Shown: positions 45,506-56,834 of the stretch, piece after piece
Numbering within the stretch: position 1 is the first letter of the stretch
How the letters are laid out: each line of letters opens with the position of its first letter
Source: Exophiala sp. HKRS030
Lineage: Eukaryota > Ascomycota > Eurotiomycetes > Chaetothyriales > Herpotrichiellaceae
NCBI GenBank assembly: GCA_023897205.1
Contig: JAHWDD010000004.1
Span: forward strand, 372,001-436,000
Reading direction: 5' to 3'
Length of the DNA: 64,000 nucleotides
Made by a program: the position numbers and the translations under genes
The notes under the pieces: model-generated
Databases searched by the model: none
What the model saw: only the letters and a program-made list of their open reading frames with translations
Told to the model about the DNA's origin: nothing

Positions 45506-47068
45506 TCAAGAAAGCACACACTCGAAAACACCCTTCTCCCCCTCTTTATCGGATGCTCGAAACACCTGCTTGGCTGGATATGCGCATAGAGTCCTCTCAG
45601 GATACGTCAGATTACTACTGCTGCTGACCACAGCAACCGGTAAAGTGTCAGGCACGACCCCATCCTCGACCCAAGCAATAAGAGCCGCTAGCGCGGTAGT
45701 AGGTATTGGACCTGGAGTGGTACCTCCGCCACAGTGATCGACTCCTGGCGCCAGGAAAAGGCGCAGGAACTCATCGCTGTTGGGTGTTGTCCGTGCGACT
45801 TCCTCCACATAACGAATAGTACCTTGAGGGAAGATCAATTGGTCGCTGAGCCCGTGCCACATCAACAACTTTCCACCCGCTTTGTGGTACCGGGATAGAT
45901 CTGGGTTCGAGGCACCGATGATACCATTATATGTTTTGATTGATTGATGGAACAACAATCGAAGCTCGTCTGTGTTTATGGTGGTGGTATTGAACTTTGG
46001 ATCTTGATTGAGGTAGAACTTGATCCAACTGTCGTCGACGAAGAATGGCAGACCTGTTCGAGTTCCGTAGACGATGGTTGAGTTGGCAAGATACTCGAGC
46101 GAAGAGCCTTTGTTCAGTCCAAACCACCAGGAGGGACCTTGCCAGATTTGTTCGACCACTCGAGCCGCTGTACTCGTGAGGTTGGTCACAGATTCACAAC
46201 TGATATCCTGCCCAATGACTTGGAACGGGTCAAAGTCGCAAAGAGATGGGTCAGTAATTATGCCATCGATGAGTCCGTCGATATGATCACATGCAGCAAT
46301 TGCAGCTTGCGTGAAAGCATTCAGCTCGCAGACACTGACATAACCATCCTCCAACATAACACTCTGCGCCCAGTGTCCAGCAACTGTGTACGACGGCCAG
46401 TTGATCGCAGGAGCTGCAGCTAGGATTCCGTCGAAATCCTCAGGATATTCCTGGGCTGCTTGTACTCCTTGTCGTCCACCAGTAGAGCAACCGTTCCAGT
46501 AGGAGTTGAAATCATCTGTCCCATAGAACTGGGAGGTCAATGCCTTGCCGATCTCCGTCATATCATGCACCGAAATCGACGCAAAGTTCCTCAACAAAGC
46601 TTCATTCACTTTGCCATTCGTCAAAGCCCACTCCCCAGGGCTGTACGGGTTAAACCCAACACCTGCATCGGTGGAGACCGCTGCAAATCCCTGTGCAACA
46701 GCAGGAGCCAGTGCATACTCGAACAATCCCGGCGCGAATCCACTTCCCCCTGTTCCCAAAAAACGATGGTTCCAGGTCGTCAGTGGTAGCCAAGTCAATA
46801 CACGGACGTGGTCGGCGGACTTGATGCCGTGTGTCAAGTTGACTTCAACAGAACAGATGTCGAGGCCAGAAATTGATTCGGGTAGGAGCGGTGGGGTTGC
46901 TGGCACGGTGAAATTGAGCAGCTGCCGTGCTTCAAATCCAGTGATTGTCAACCCTGGGATGTCTGGGGCTTTGAGTGAGGAGCATTCAATCGCCCTTCCG
47001 ACCAAAGGCGTCGCAGAAGCCAACCAGCAGACTTGTAGAAAGCTGAACAAGAGATTTATGTATGCCAT
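45506..47068 (-). CDS. Secreted tannase/feruloyl esterase family protein
   Basis: Single exon, 520 aa. An N-terminal signal peptide is evident (MAYINLLFSFLQVCWLASAT, cleaved near residue 20). The protein is Cys-rich with many N-glycosylation sites (NFT, NLT, NTT), as in extracellular enzymes. The CS-D-HC catalytic arrangement of the family is complete: the Cys194-Ser195 pair in WNGCSTGGRQG, Asp409 in HGLSDQLIFPQG and the His445-Cys446 pair in GVDHCGGG. A Cys-bounded Asp-rich loop (CDHIDGLIDGIITDPSLCDFD) is the usual calcium site. It hydrolyses esters of gallic, ferulic or related phenolic acids from tannins or plant cell wall; the exact substrate cannot be told from sequence. Its products would be aromatic acids, which makes the nearby intradiol dioxygenase notable. 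Confidence 0.95.
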   Translation of the reverse strand: MAYINLLFSFLQVCWLASATPLVGRAIECSSLKAPDIPGLTITGFEARQLLNFTVPATPPLLPESISGLDICSVEVNLTHGIKSADHVRVLTWLPLTTWNHRFLGTGGSGFAPGLFEYALAPAVAQGFAAVSTDAGVGFNPYSPGEWALTNGKVNEALLRNFASISVHDMTEIGKALTSQFYGTDDFNSYWNGCSTGGRQGVQAAQEYPEDFDGILAAAPAINWPSYTVAGHWAQSVMLEDGYVSVCELNAFTQAAIAACDHIDGLIDGIITDPSLCDFDPFQVIGQDISCESVTNLTSTAARVVEQIWQGPSWWFGLNKGSSLEYLANSTIVYGTRTGLPFFVDDSWIKFYLNQDPKFNTTTINTDELRLLFHQSIKTYNGIIGASNPDLSRYHKAGGKLLMWHGLSDQLIFPQGTIRYVEEVARTTPNSDEFLRLFLAPGVDHCGGGTTPGPIPTTALAALIAWVEDGVVPDTLPVAVVSSSSNLTYPERTLCAYPAKQVFRASDKEGEKGVFECVLS

Positions 47069-48023
47069 GTTTGAGCTCTGATCGCAAGTATAGTGGCTCA
47101 GAGCAGAGCGGCCCTGCTGAGGGCTTTATACCCGGACAGAATGAAGAATTAGACTTCATCGTCCGACGTAGACCATCGTATTTACCATGACTTAGAGTAG
47201 GCGTGTGTTAATATGCTCCACTCATCAATCCTCCGCCACAGCATAAATTCGTAGGATCTGCTGCGCAAAATTGAGAACAAGGTGTGATTGGACAGGAAGC
47301 GTCAGCAACGGTAGTCGGCGTTATACTTCAGCTTATATAATGCAACGCGCGAAGCTCAAAAGGGCGATTATGAGATAGCTACCAGTCACCGTGGGGCCTG
47401 AAACGCTGAACTCTTCAATAAGTCTGATATCACCGGTCTAGGATCCTTGATCCGTGGATACTGATCAAGTTTTATCAATCCTGCAGTGGTAGAACCTCGG
47501 GCATATCGAAGGCTTTCTACTGCTGTTCGGTGATGGATCCACCCATCCAATCTAGGGAACGAGCGGTAAGACATAGATGGCACTTCTGCCGATGACCAGG
47601 TAGTGCCATCCTAGATGTCGACTTAGCAAATCTGCGACCCAGAAGGATAAGAGCGGCCGAAGTGCCGTGAATTCAGCCAAAGTCGTGCTTCCTTCTCAGT
47701 AAAGGGTAAAATCGACTTCCTGCTTCAGAAGGATTTGGATCACAGGACCGTCCCGCTGTCTGCCCGTGCAAAAGCTTTGGAGCCGCCACTTTGCTGCAAA
47801 AGGTCGAATTTTGCTCGTGTGATGACTTCCACCATGTCTAAAGCTTGATGAACGGGAATGCCTGGCTATGAACAGTTCCTTTCATCGATAAGCGGTTGCC
47901 AAAAACCTCATTTATTTTCATCACAATCGGGTTTGTTGATGTGTCTCTGCAATGGGGAGGTCGGTGTAAATGCGTACGATATCGTATCTGCTTCGATCAT
48001 ATGAGCATATACCGCCCTCCAGA
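47069..48023. other. Intergenic region (955 bp)
   Basis: Contains the tannase promoter and the 3' side of the carboxylesterase. No supported gene. Confidence 0.4.
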
Positions 48024-48901
48024 TCACATCGTTGGCGACTGTTCGGTCAGAATAGTAACAAGGAAGTTAGCAATGTCGTCAAACTGCTCTGGCTCCTTGA
48101 ACCAGTGACCTTCCTGTTCAGCGCCGGTATATTCTCTCCACAACAAATTCTCGAAACCAAGACTGATCAAAAGATCTCTTGCTTCGCGACCAAGGCTAAC
48201 GTCAACATAGGCATCGTCTGTGCCATGGCCGAGAAACACTGGCGTCGATGCCAAAGCATGATTTCCAGTGCCGTTCATTAGAGAGCTCAAAACTGAATCC
48301 ATGAAATGCTGGGGCTTGAAGGGGTGCAATTCAATTCGATATTTGTAGATCGACCTTCGAAGTTGGCCATGAAAGACTTAACGCCACAAGCAAATGGAAG
48401 CCAGCAACTTGCTCCGACAAACCCACCCAGTCTGCTTCCATGCGGATTCCGACTTGCTTGAGAGAGTAACACCCACAGTGCCAATGCCGCACCTTGACTG
48501 ATACCGCCGAGAACAATCCTGTCCGACCTTCCACCCAGCCTAGACACTTCGTCATCGATTATCTCCGAGATTTGCGCCACCAAGTCCATGATCGCATCTA
48601 TCTGGATCTTTTCCCCGGAGCCGGTCGAGTCCGACGGAGCCAAATCATCAAACCACGCAGAGAGATTTTCTTCAAAGACCGTGCTCCACCGGACTGGCGC
48701 AGAGGGAAAGACCCAGCGGGATGAAGGGAGTCTTGCCAACAGCGTCTCACCCTGTTCAAGCTCAGACTGATTGAAAGACGACAGGAACTCCTCAGCAAAG
48801 CCAGGCCCGTCGTCACCTCGACCATGGAGAAATATGATGGTATGTGTATGGGTTGTAGTTGGGTCGATGATGTGGGCAGTTACACCGGCATCATCTGGCA
48901 T
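48024..48901 (-). CDS. Acyl-protein thioesterase-like carboxylesterase
   Basis: Two exons (48901-48383, 48314-48024) give 269 aa. It is a phospholipase/carboxylesterase family alpha/beta hydrolase (APT1-like). Motifs: TIIFLHGRGDDGPGFAEEF with the oxyanion loop, WVFPSAPVRWS, the nucleophile Ser135 in LGGISQGAAL, the Asp at 206/207 in LGHGTDDAYV and His243 in EGHWFKEP. The 68-nt intron (gttaag to cttcaag) is inferred because it joins CWLPFACG to PQHFMDSVLSSL in frame; the donor is not ideal. Members remove acyl groups from proteins or hydrolyse small esters. Plant-pathogen and saprotroph genomes carry many paralogues of this long-loop type, so a xenobiotic or phenolic-ester role is as likely as depalmitoylation. 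No signal peptide. Confidence 0.87.
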
Positions 48902-49917
48902 GATGAAAAGAGCGAGTTAGTGATTTCTGCGGATCAGGGCGTAAAGTACAACACATGTTGTTCCACAATTGGTGCAAGTCAATCCAGTCAAGAAAAGCCG
49001 CTGGCTGGGATTGAGTAGAGACGTGGACCAGAGCTTGGCAAGCTTCATGTATGGTATATGATGAGGCGGTCAGAGGGTGATGAACGGCGTCATCATCCAC
49101 GCGTGCCCTGTACACGTTGAGTCGTCGAGGGTTGCAAGTCGTAAGAGCAGACGAAAAGTGTCGACACATTGTCTGGGATGTATTTTCTCAGGCCGTTGAG
49201 AGCGGTCTATGTGCAGAATACTCCGTCCTTACTAGTTAGATGACTAGTGAATGTCTTATCCACCCCGCTTACCTAGGCCTTGCATTAGCGGCACACTGGC
49301 AGTAGCGTCGATGACCCTCCACTCGAGGTGCCTGTGCCACTGATCAGCATAACAGATGATGGGTCAGGGTGTTGAGATACAAAATCTGCTTGATAGATGG
49401 AAACGAAAGTCATGGCAGTAAAGTCGATTTGTAGGGCTACGTCCCTGCAACACTTCAGTCTAGCCAGAGCGGGTTGGAATGTGGGAAAAATTCAAGGGAT
49501 ATGAATCACCGCTGAAACACACCTGAAGCGAGCAACTTGTTTGGTCAGTTCGAGTTTTCAATGTTTTTCATTGCTGGCATTATGATAGTATCGATAATAT
49601 TGTTGATGCGAGATACCCGGAGCGGAGTTGCTAAAAAGACAAAGTCCTCCCCATCCATCCTATACCGTTTATCTGCCCCTACTGAAGCCGAGATACCTGA
49701 CCATGTTGTGTCCTCCAAAGGAATGAGCATACTCCCACTCTCCATAAAACCACAGTTACCATACAACACCATAATGTACCCTACCCAGTTTCCATCAAGT
49801 CCTGGTAGACGTATCCTTTCTGCATTGTCGATCCTCGACCTTGCATAACCTTTGCCTTAGACGCCTTGCTGTTCCATAATACGAACCGTGTGAATCATTG
49901 CCGTAGTCATGAATAGT
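48902..49917. other. Intergenic region (1 kb)
   Basis: No supported gene. Opposite-strand open frames at 49537-49848 and 49545-49772 overlap, begin without ATG or lack motifs. A near-copy of the recurring 9-mer (TACTCCGTC) lies near 49221. Confidence 0.4.
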
Positions 49918-50550
49918 TCATGGCATCATAGCCTCGGCCTCTTCGTCTGTGACAAAGATTTCGGCGACGGGGCAATAGTCCTCATCTCCGAAATCTCCGT
50001 CATATTGCTTCTTTCGTCCACGCTCGCCATAGCGCCCCAAAAGATAGCTTGGAAGAAACAACTCATCGTTCCAAGTGAAGCCTTGACTATACTTGGTGTA
50101 CGTAATCAGACGAGGAGGCTCATCAGGATCATCGTGGTGGGAGTTGAGATTGATAGACTTGTAAGAGCTTGAAGATAGCATCGAGGGACCAAGTGGGGAG
50201 GAAGAGTTGTTGAAGAGGACTGGCATGACAGTCGGGGGTGAAGGAGCCTTTTGCTTGTCTTTTCTCTTGGAATCTTGAGCTGGAGTGGAACTCATGTTCT
50301 GGGTCGTGGGTGATGCATTCGTCTGTAAGATGTTGTGTGATCGATCAGGCAGAGGGCTGTTGGACCAAGAACCTTGGTCAGAACCCAAGGAGGAGGATGG
50401 ACCGGCATCTGAGTCAGGACGACTGGAGTTCTTGTTGTACCGTTCACTCCGGCGAGGACGAGTGGTAGAAGCAAAGTCTGACATATTCTTGCTAGAGATT
50501 GGTATCTTGATAGCCCGAGAGCCCGGTGGAGGATTAGATGAATCTGCCAT
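49918..50550 (-). CDS. Hypothetical disordered protein with acidic C-terminal block
   Basis: Single exon from ATG 50550 (MADSSNPPPGSRAIKIPISS), 210 aa. Residues 1-140 are Ser/Pro/Asn-rich and clearly disordered. The last 70 residues look conserved and structured: RLITYTKYSQGFTWNDELFL, PSYLLGRYG, then DGDFGDEDYCPVAEIFVTDE and EAEAMMP. I do not recognise the family. The frame continues upstream without an ATG. No membrane segment or signal peptide. Its neighbour CWH43 lies downstream of it in coordinate order and on the same strand. Confidence 0.65.
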   Translation of the reverse strand: MADSSNPPPGSRAIKIPISSKNMSDFASTTRPRRSERYNKNSSRPDSDAGPSSSLGSDQGSWSNSPLPDRSHNILQTNASPTTQNMSSTPAQDSKRKDKQKAPSPPTVMPVLFNNSSSPLGPSMLSSSSYKSINLNSHHDDPDEPPRLITYTKYSQGFTWNDELFLPSYLLGRYGERGRKKQYDGDFGDEDYCPVAEIFVTDEEAEAMMP

Positions 50551-51343
50551 TAGGATGTCTATTGAAGAGACCTTTGCAAGTGGTAAACGCCGTGTTGAGG
50601 ACCGAGAAAGGGAAAATGAAAACTCCGATGGAAGTGATGGCGAGAGAGCAAACAATCGAGGAAAGGATCAAGTAGTTGTGCGTTGGTAGATGGAAGATGG
50701 TAGCCGAGAAAGATGGACGCAGGAACAACGGATTAGAGTCTTAAGAGTCACAACTGATGCAGGTGTTGCAGGAGGACGTGGGGATGGGAAGATGACGGTG
50801 ACAGGTCAAGGACTCAAGAAGTGTCTAGGCTCTTAGGTGGCTAGGTACCCAACGATCCAAGCATATTTATTAGTGCACCGGACTGCCTGGAACGGTGAGT
50901 ACTTGGGTACCCAGTTGTTGGCCTTGGGTGGCACCTTAGCACCTGGATGGTACTGTACCTTAGTTCACACTTGGGCATGTCACGAGGAGTCATAATTCGT
51001 GTGTGGAAAGGCAGCCACTCATGCCACTCCCACCCACGCCCACTTTCACCCGCTGGCTGCAAGGTGCCTGCCCCGTTATTGTCACTGTCACTGTCACTGT
51101 CACCGTCCAGTCAAATGCCCCGCACCTGATTGCCTCATTCTCGCGATAACGATAAGCAATCGCGGGATTACCCGAAAACTGACGACAGGCGTGGGTAGAG
51201 CGTGGGCACTCGTGGGCAAGCCATCCCTAAATCACAGTAAAGATACCTTATATAGTCACTCTACTACTTCCAGCATCCATCGACCTCGGTCTGCTTCTAC
51301 TCAAACAATGTCCTGTCTAACTGGGTAGATACACACATTTCCC
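50551..51343. other. Intergenic spacer (793 bp) with GTCACT repeat
   Basis: Contains the promoter of the hypothetical gene and the 3' side of CWH43. A GTCACT tandem lies at 51081-51104. The plus-strand frames here (50947-51129, 50999-51328) run through the repeat and are not believed. Confidence 0.45.
51081..51104. repeat. GTCACT hexamer, three units plus one variant
   Basis: Three perfect GTCACT units followed by GTCACC, by direct reading. Confidence 0.9.
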
Positions 51344-54300
51344 TCATGCATAATACCATGGCTCGTTGAAAACATGATATCTATGTTCTCGAACTCCTTC
51401 TCCACGGAACATAGCTGGAAATCTCCTTCCGGGATGAACCTGTTCTTCTGGTATTCTTTCGTCTGTATATGATGGAGTTTCTCCCACCACAAATTTGCCC
51501 ACCTACATCTTGTTAGCATTGCCCTTTCACTCACATCTACATGACTCACCTGAAGTTCCGTGTCTGTAATGGTTCCCCTGCTCACTCGTGCATACCCTAC
51601 ACGTTTGATGTCCTTGTACAGGATATACTCGCACCATCGATCCCAGTCCCGTACATCAATGTCGTGCATACCACTCTTCTCCCCCACATATGTGTGATAA
51701 TTTCCTTCCTGCGGCTTCATCACCAAATAGCTGAGCAGGATTGCAGGTCGTGGGCTGGCTTTCATAATCCGAGCCAAGTATTCTGATTGGAGCCGACGAT
51801 CCTCGGGGTCTTCTTCCTGTCCCGAATGGAACACAAACACGTCAACCTCGGTCCCGTAAACGTCTAGCGTAGCCTCAATCGCGGGAGCAAGTTCACCAAC
51901 AGGTGAAGGCAAAAGATGATGTGTTGAGTTGAGAATTGGGAACTTGGAAAGGAGAACCGATCCCCACGTGTGCTTGTTAGGTCCTGGACCGTAATCCACG
52001 TACATACCTAGCTCTTCGGCCAGATATTGCGATGGATCTCTGTTGCCCATAATGATGCGTTGAGTATCTGATTCCAGCAGTCCAACCACATCCAGTTCCA
52101 TCTCCCTGATGAGAGCAGCCTGTCTTCTTTCCGAAGACCACATGTCATTATCAAGGGAAAAGTGTATCGTCCAGATACCCGCAGTGATGACTTTTTCATC
52201 CTTGTGATACGGCTGATAATCATTTGTCGGGAAACGCAGGTATGCAATAGAAGCCGTCAATAGTTGAAGACCCACTAATAGATGCAGATAGTATGATCTT
52301 TGTTTACTGGCCTGTGGATTGGTGGATGATCGTTGTTGACGTCCCGAGTTAGTTACCAAAGCCGAAAACACACCCGCCCCAATCGCGAGGAACGTGGTAG
52401 TCATAACCCAGTCAGTGTGTTCTCGTACCAGAGGTCCACCAGGGACAAATGCATACGCAACAACCCAGACATGGAATAAGACGAGGAAATTATAGATGAA
52501 AAATCCAAGACCAAACGTCGTGGCTGGGTTGTGCTGAACGGCCGAAGTAATCACCACTGGAGCCACACCCATGACATAGAAGGTTAGCGCAAGGGCACCA
52601 TAGTAGCCTGTCCAGTTGGAATAGTATGTCACTAGGGCGGCACCAGTAGAGCCCAACCCGAAGGCAGTCCACGAACTGAAAACCCCTGGAAGCGTAATCC
52701 CGGAGAAGAGACCTGCGCTCATGACGGCGATAGTAAGAGCCCCATGAGGTACCGATAGGGGCCCATTGATGGGATATCCATCCCACACCCACAGGATCAT
52801 GGTGCTAGAGTCGGATAGAAGAGAGTGCAACGCAAACATCAACCCGCCGAACCCGAATGCAGCCAACACGCTCGAACCCTTCTTGGTACTCGGTGTGACG
52901 TGATCCCCACCACTGGTATTGTTCTGGGTTGATGCCCTCCAAACGGCAGCGACTGCCAAAACAAATCCTGTCTTGTTCCATCCACCATTTTCCGAATTCA
53001 AGATGGGCCAAACAGGGTTGTTGGTCTGATTCGCGAACTTGGCAATGCTGGAAAGGATCAAACCGATGGCAAAGGCAAGAATCCTCAATTGCAGACGAGC
53101 GTTGTTCTTCCTTTCAGCGTAGAATGTGGCAGCCCAAGTCAAGCAGCCAGCAGCAACAGCAAAGCCGACTGTGAAAAGACGATTGGCAGGATCCTTCACA
53201 TTCCAGGCCAAAAGACCTGCGAGGGACGATAAATGTACCCATCGCACGTTTTTGACAACGAGAGATCGGATAGATGAGATCCCGAGCACGACTGGCGACA
53301 ACGTAGCCATGATTATGGCCTCGTAACCCGAAATCCCCATGTGCCATAACGGAAAGTACCAAACCAACAATCCCAGCGATGTGAGTATGGACCAAAACAC
53401 GAAGCCAGTATAAATATCGGCGGCGGCAATGAGAATAGCAGGCCAATAGAATGGTCCATCAAAGGTCGAAGCCCGTACAAAAGGCGAATCCCGGCTACGT
53501 CGAAGTCAGTATTTGGGTGGTAGTCCGGGGACGGTGCATTACGCTTTTTCTTTGACTTGATCTTTCAATAATTTGGCATCACTGTTGGTGGTCAGAAAAC
53601 AATTCTCGACCTCATGCGACTGAGTCGTACTTTTGAGTATCTAGGGAGCATCGTCACATACCCTCTGCTGTTTCCTTTGACATCTTTGACCACTAGCTCA
53701 AATGTTTCAAAATCGAGCGCGGTGACTGCGTCGAAGGCAACATCTAGCAAGACGAGGGACCATTCAAAGAAGGCATAGATGGTATACGCTGAACAAAGCG
53801 TCAGAAGAGAAAGCGTCAATGATGTGAGTAAACATACCACCCGGCACTCTGTGCACTTTGTGTTGAATGAAATAGTAGATGAGTGGAACCAATGTACCAA
53901 AAAACAGGCCACCGAAGATTTTGCGATATTTGATGGCCTTGGGATTAGGTGGGCTGAGAGACAGACATCCCAAGGTCCAAGGAAGTGTGGCAACAAGGTA
54001 TGAGATCATGAAGATGTCGTGCCAATTATGATCATCCGTAGACGTGACATATGTCCAACCTCCACAAGTCAATGTTCTGAATATTCCAACGCCTGCGATA
54101 ATGCCTGGTAGATTCGTGTTCGGGCGTCTGGTGAGGATGTACCACAAGGCAACAAGCATGAACCTAGGGCCCGAGGTGATGGCGATGAAGACCATGAAGA
54201 CAGATCGTTCGGGATAACGGTCGCCGATGGTGGCGGAGACGGAAGGGAACCATTCTTGAGGATATCCAAACCATTCGTTTTGGACAATTTTGTGGTAATG

Positions 54301-54483
54301 TAAATAGCAACCGACGATTAAAGCTCCCAAGAAGGCAGCATACGCAACGGCGGTATGCGCCCAAGACACCCATTTGGCATTAATCTAAGCATAGTCAGTG
54401 GTCGTTCAGAAGGTCAGGAGGCCAGAAGGGTAATATAGAAGACGGACTGTAAAAACGACATCCCCGTCCTTCCGGGGTGCCAT
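51344..54483 (-). CDS. CWH43: CWH43, GPI-anchor lipid (ceramide) remodelling protein
   Basis: Six exons (54483-54448, 54384-53838, 53788-53662, 53581-53543, 53494-51550, 51502-51344) give 950 aa, essentially the size of yeast Cwh43. The N-terminal part is a PGAP2/Frag1-like six-helix module (INAKWVSWAHTAVAYAAFLG, SATIGDRYPERSVFMVFIAI, GGWTYVTSTDDHNWHDIFMI). A middle multi-spanning PGAP2IP-like module follows. The C-terminal luminal domain has the endonuclease/exonuclease/phosphatase fold (DVVGLLESDTQRIIMGNRDP, LSKFPILNSTHHLLPSPVGE, HDIDVRDWDRWCEYILYKDI) and ends FRGEGVREHRYHVFNEPWYY. It swaps diacylglycerol for ceramide on GPI anchors in the ER. The 36-nt first exon gives MAPRKDGDVVFT. The 47-nt last intron (branch GCTAAC) has no stop in frame, so an unspliced reading would give a wrong C-terminus. 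Confidence 0.95.
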
Positions 54484-55021
54484 GATGGCGTAGAATTAAG
54501 ATAGGACGAGATACTAGAGGTCGACCAGCGGCATAACAGTAATGTGCGAATAAAGAGCTTTTGGAAAAATCAGGGAAGTGACGGGAAAGAATGACGAGAA
54601 ATGATGTTGATGATGATAAGTCAATGAGAGAATTGAAGAACAAGTGGAATGGAGTGAGATGCGTCGCGTTTAGGAGGTGGACTTGGATGGAATTGTTGCT
54701 CTCCAACTGACCCCTAATAGTTGCCAGCCTGAGTGCCTGAGCTTTCCATGGACCCTCCTTACCCTAATTCCTTGTACTTTGTGGGTTTAAACGCCAACGG
54801 AGAGCGAGCCGCGGCTGTCCATCAGGACGCGGCGCCACAGTCAAAACCAGAGGCATGTGCGGGTGGAGACCCTCAGGCCTCACTTCGGTCAATAATTTTT
54901 CAGATGCCCGGACTCCAACTTTTTTGTCACCGAACCTGCGACTGCATTCTTTCTATAGAACGCAGAACCACACAAGCTCAATTCCATCGTACCAGTTGCC
55001 CAAACGAGGCACGCCATAGTC
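54484..55021. promoter_or_regulatory. Divergent promoter between CWH43 and UTP6
   Basis: 538 bp between two start codons on opposite strands; it must drive both housekeeping genes. No specific site is certain. Confidence 0.4.
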
Positions 55022-56173
55022 ATGTCTGCCGCAAGTGACAAAGCTCGCTTCTATCTCGAGCAATCTGTTCCCGAGCTCAAGGAGTACGAGAGAAAGGGCA
55101 TCTTCAGCCCCGAAGAAATCACCAGCATTGCCCGCAAACGATCAGACTTTGAGCACAAGATCAACGCTCGAGGTTCTACTCCGGCCGATTTTGCCCGGTA
55201 TGCGGAATTTGAGATAAATGTCGACGCTCTGCGAAGAAAACGAGTCAAGAGATTGGGAATCAAGGCGACAAACCACAATGGCAAGCGCCGCATCTTTTTC
55301 GTCTTCGATCGTGGTGTTCGAAAGCATGCAGGCGACGTGGCTTTGTGGATGCAGGCTATTGAATTCGCAAGGAAGCAAAAGGCCTATAAGAAATTACAGG
55401 AGATGTTTACCAATGTTCTCCGCCTCCATCCTACAAAATCGGATCTGTGGATCTACGCAGCTCAATTTGCAATCGAGGACAATGGGGACATGACAGAGGC
55501 AAGAAGTTATATGCAACGAGGGCTCAGGTTCTGCAAAAACAACAAGAACTTGTGGTTGGAATACGGACGTTTAGAAATGTCATATATTGCCAAGATACTC
55601 GCACGCCGTGAAGTATTGGGAATTACTGGTCAACAGTCTGAAGGAGGTATTGCGGACCACAACGACAATCAAAAGCTCACCACAATTGACGTCAATCCCC
55701 AAATGGACGATGACAAACCTAACGCAGTTGCTCTCCAGAATCTCGAATCAACACCGGCCATGGGAGGGGCTATTCCGATTGCCATCTTCGATTCTGCCAT
55801 GGCTCAATTTAATCAGCCCGATTTTGCTTTCGAGTTCTTCAATATGGTCTCAGAATATGACCAATTACCCACCAGCCAGAAGATCGCCGGTCACATTGCT
55901 GATCAGTTGACAACTAGCCATCCAGGTAGCTGGCAAGGTCAGGCATGCCATATTCATCTGCCCCTGGTTGCTGTGTCCGCACTAGGCCCAGAATTTCCTG
56001 CAGCTTTCCGACAATTCCTGTCAAGACTCAGAGCCACGAGAAATGATCCAACTAGGGCTGAAGTATATGACAGCGTTCGGGTGCGGCTTGGGAAGTTGTC
56101 AGAGGAGCCAGAATTAGATCAGAGCATGAAGGCTGTGATAGCTTCCGTGCTGCACTCATTGGATGTTTCGTGA
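55022..56173 (+). CDS. UTP6: UTP6, U3 snoRNP/SSU processome HAT-repeat protein
   Basis: Single exon, 383 aa. Utp6 is part of the UtpB subcomplex of the small-subunit processome and acts in the nucleolus on 18S rRNA precursor cleavage. The N-terminal family signature is present: DKARFYLEQSVPELKEYERK, GIFSPEEITSIARKRSDFEH, FARYAEFEINVDALRRKRVK. Half-a-TPR (HAT) repeats follow: RGVRKHAGDVALWMQAIEFA, VLRLHPTKSDLWIYAAQFAI, ARSYMQRGLRFCKNNKNLWL and YGRLEMSYIAKI. After residue 210 the sequence is less conserved but keeps the FDSAMAQFNQPDFAFEFFN HAT-like helix. The length is slightly below the usual 400-440. The gene converges on the GGQ protein gene with only 24 bp between stop codons. Confidence 0.93.
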   Translation: MSAASDKARFYLEQSVPELKEYERKGIFSPEEITSIARKRSDFEHKINARGSTPADFARYAEFEINVDALRRKRVKRLGIKATNHNGKRRIFFVFDRGVRKHAGDVALWMQAIEFARKQKAYKKLQEMFTNVLRLHPTKSDLWIYAAQFAIEDNGDMTEARSYMQRGLRFCKNNKNLWLEYGRLEMSYIAKILARREVLGITGQQSEGGIADHNDNQKLTTIDVNPQMDDDKPNAVALQNLESTPAMGGAIPIAIFDSAMAQFNQPDFAFEFFNMVSEYDQLPTSQKIAGHIADQLTTSHPGSWQGQACHIHLPLVAVSALGPEFPAAFRQFLSRLRATRNDPTRAEVYDSVRVRLGKLSEEPELDQSMKAVIASVLHSLDVS

Positions 56174-56197
56174 TCGCAGCGCAATACAAAGATGACA

Positions 56198-56834
56198 TCA
56201 ATCGGAATTGCCTCTAGATCCTCGTGTTTGCTTTTTGCTAGAGTGGAATTTCTTCATCCTTAATCTTGCTTCATTTTCTCCCTTCTGAAGACGTTTAACT
56301 CGTTCTTTTTGGGCTTCGCTAGTCTCCCCCGGCACAACATTATTGTATATCTCAACGATCAGATCATTAAGTTTCCGCAAGCAGGCAGCTTTGTTCGCAG
56401 TCCGGTTACGACTATCGTCCGCTTGAATAACCAGACTAGACGACTTTTCTGCATAGTATCGGGAGGATAAAAGGCCTTTATGTAGGATGCTTGGTAACAC
56501 GGGAAACAGCTGATCTACGTGAACACGCAGTTGGGCTTTGGAATTGACTCTAGTCATTGTCAACTGGGACTTTTCGCGTTGCTATGACACTTAGATCTTA
56601 CTTGTTCACATTCTGACCTCCGGGTCCGCTCGAACGACTATAAGTGGTCTCACCGAGCTTATCTAAGACTTCGGGACGGTATTTGTTCTTATACCAATCC
56701 CTCACGGCTTGATAATCGTGCTCGAGAGTGTCTGAACGTGTCGAGGTAGATCGAAACGTAGGCAAGGTCCTTAAGCGGAAGAAGACAGGAGTCGAGGAGC
56801 CAACAATGCTAGGTACTCTAACCCATGAGAACAT
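56198..56834 (-). CDS. ICT1-type mitochondrial peptidyl-tRNA hydrolase (GGQ domain)
   Basis: Two exons (56834-56602, 56549-56198) give 194 aa. The single RF-1-like catalytic domain carries the GGQ loop as SRSSGPGGQNVNKVNSKAQL, which spans the splice site. Unlike full release factors it has no codon-recognition domain. The C-terminus is Lys/Arg-rich (RVKRLQKGENEARLRMKKFH), as in ICT1/YaeJ, where the tail enters the empty mRNA channel to rescue stalled ribosomes. The N-terminus is basic and Ser/Arg-rich (MFSWVRVPSIVG, LRTLPTFRSTSTRSD), a probable mitochondrial presequence. The start is the only ATG in frame near the presequence. Convergent with UTP6. Confidence 0.9.

Noticed and set aside
49537..49848. 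103-codon frame with a hydrophobic start
   Set aside because: Begins with TTG, lacks an upstream exon or motif, and overlaps an equally unsupported opposite-strand frame.
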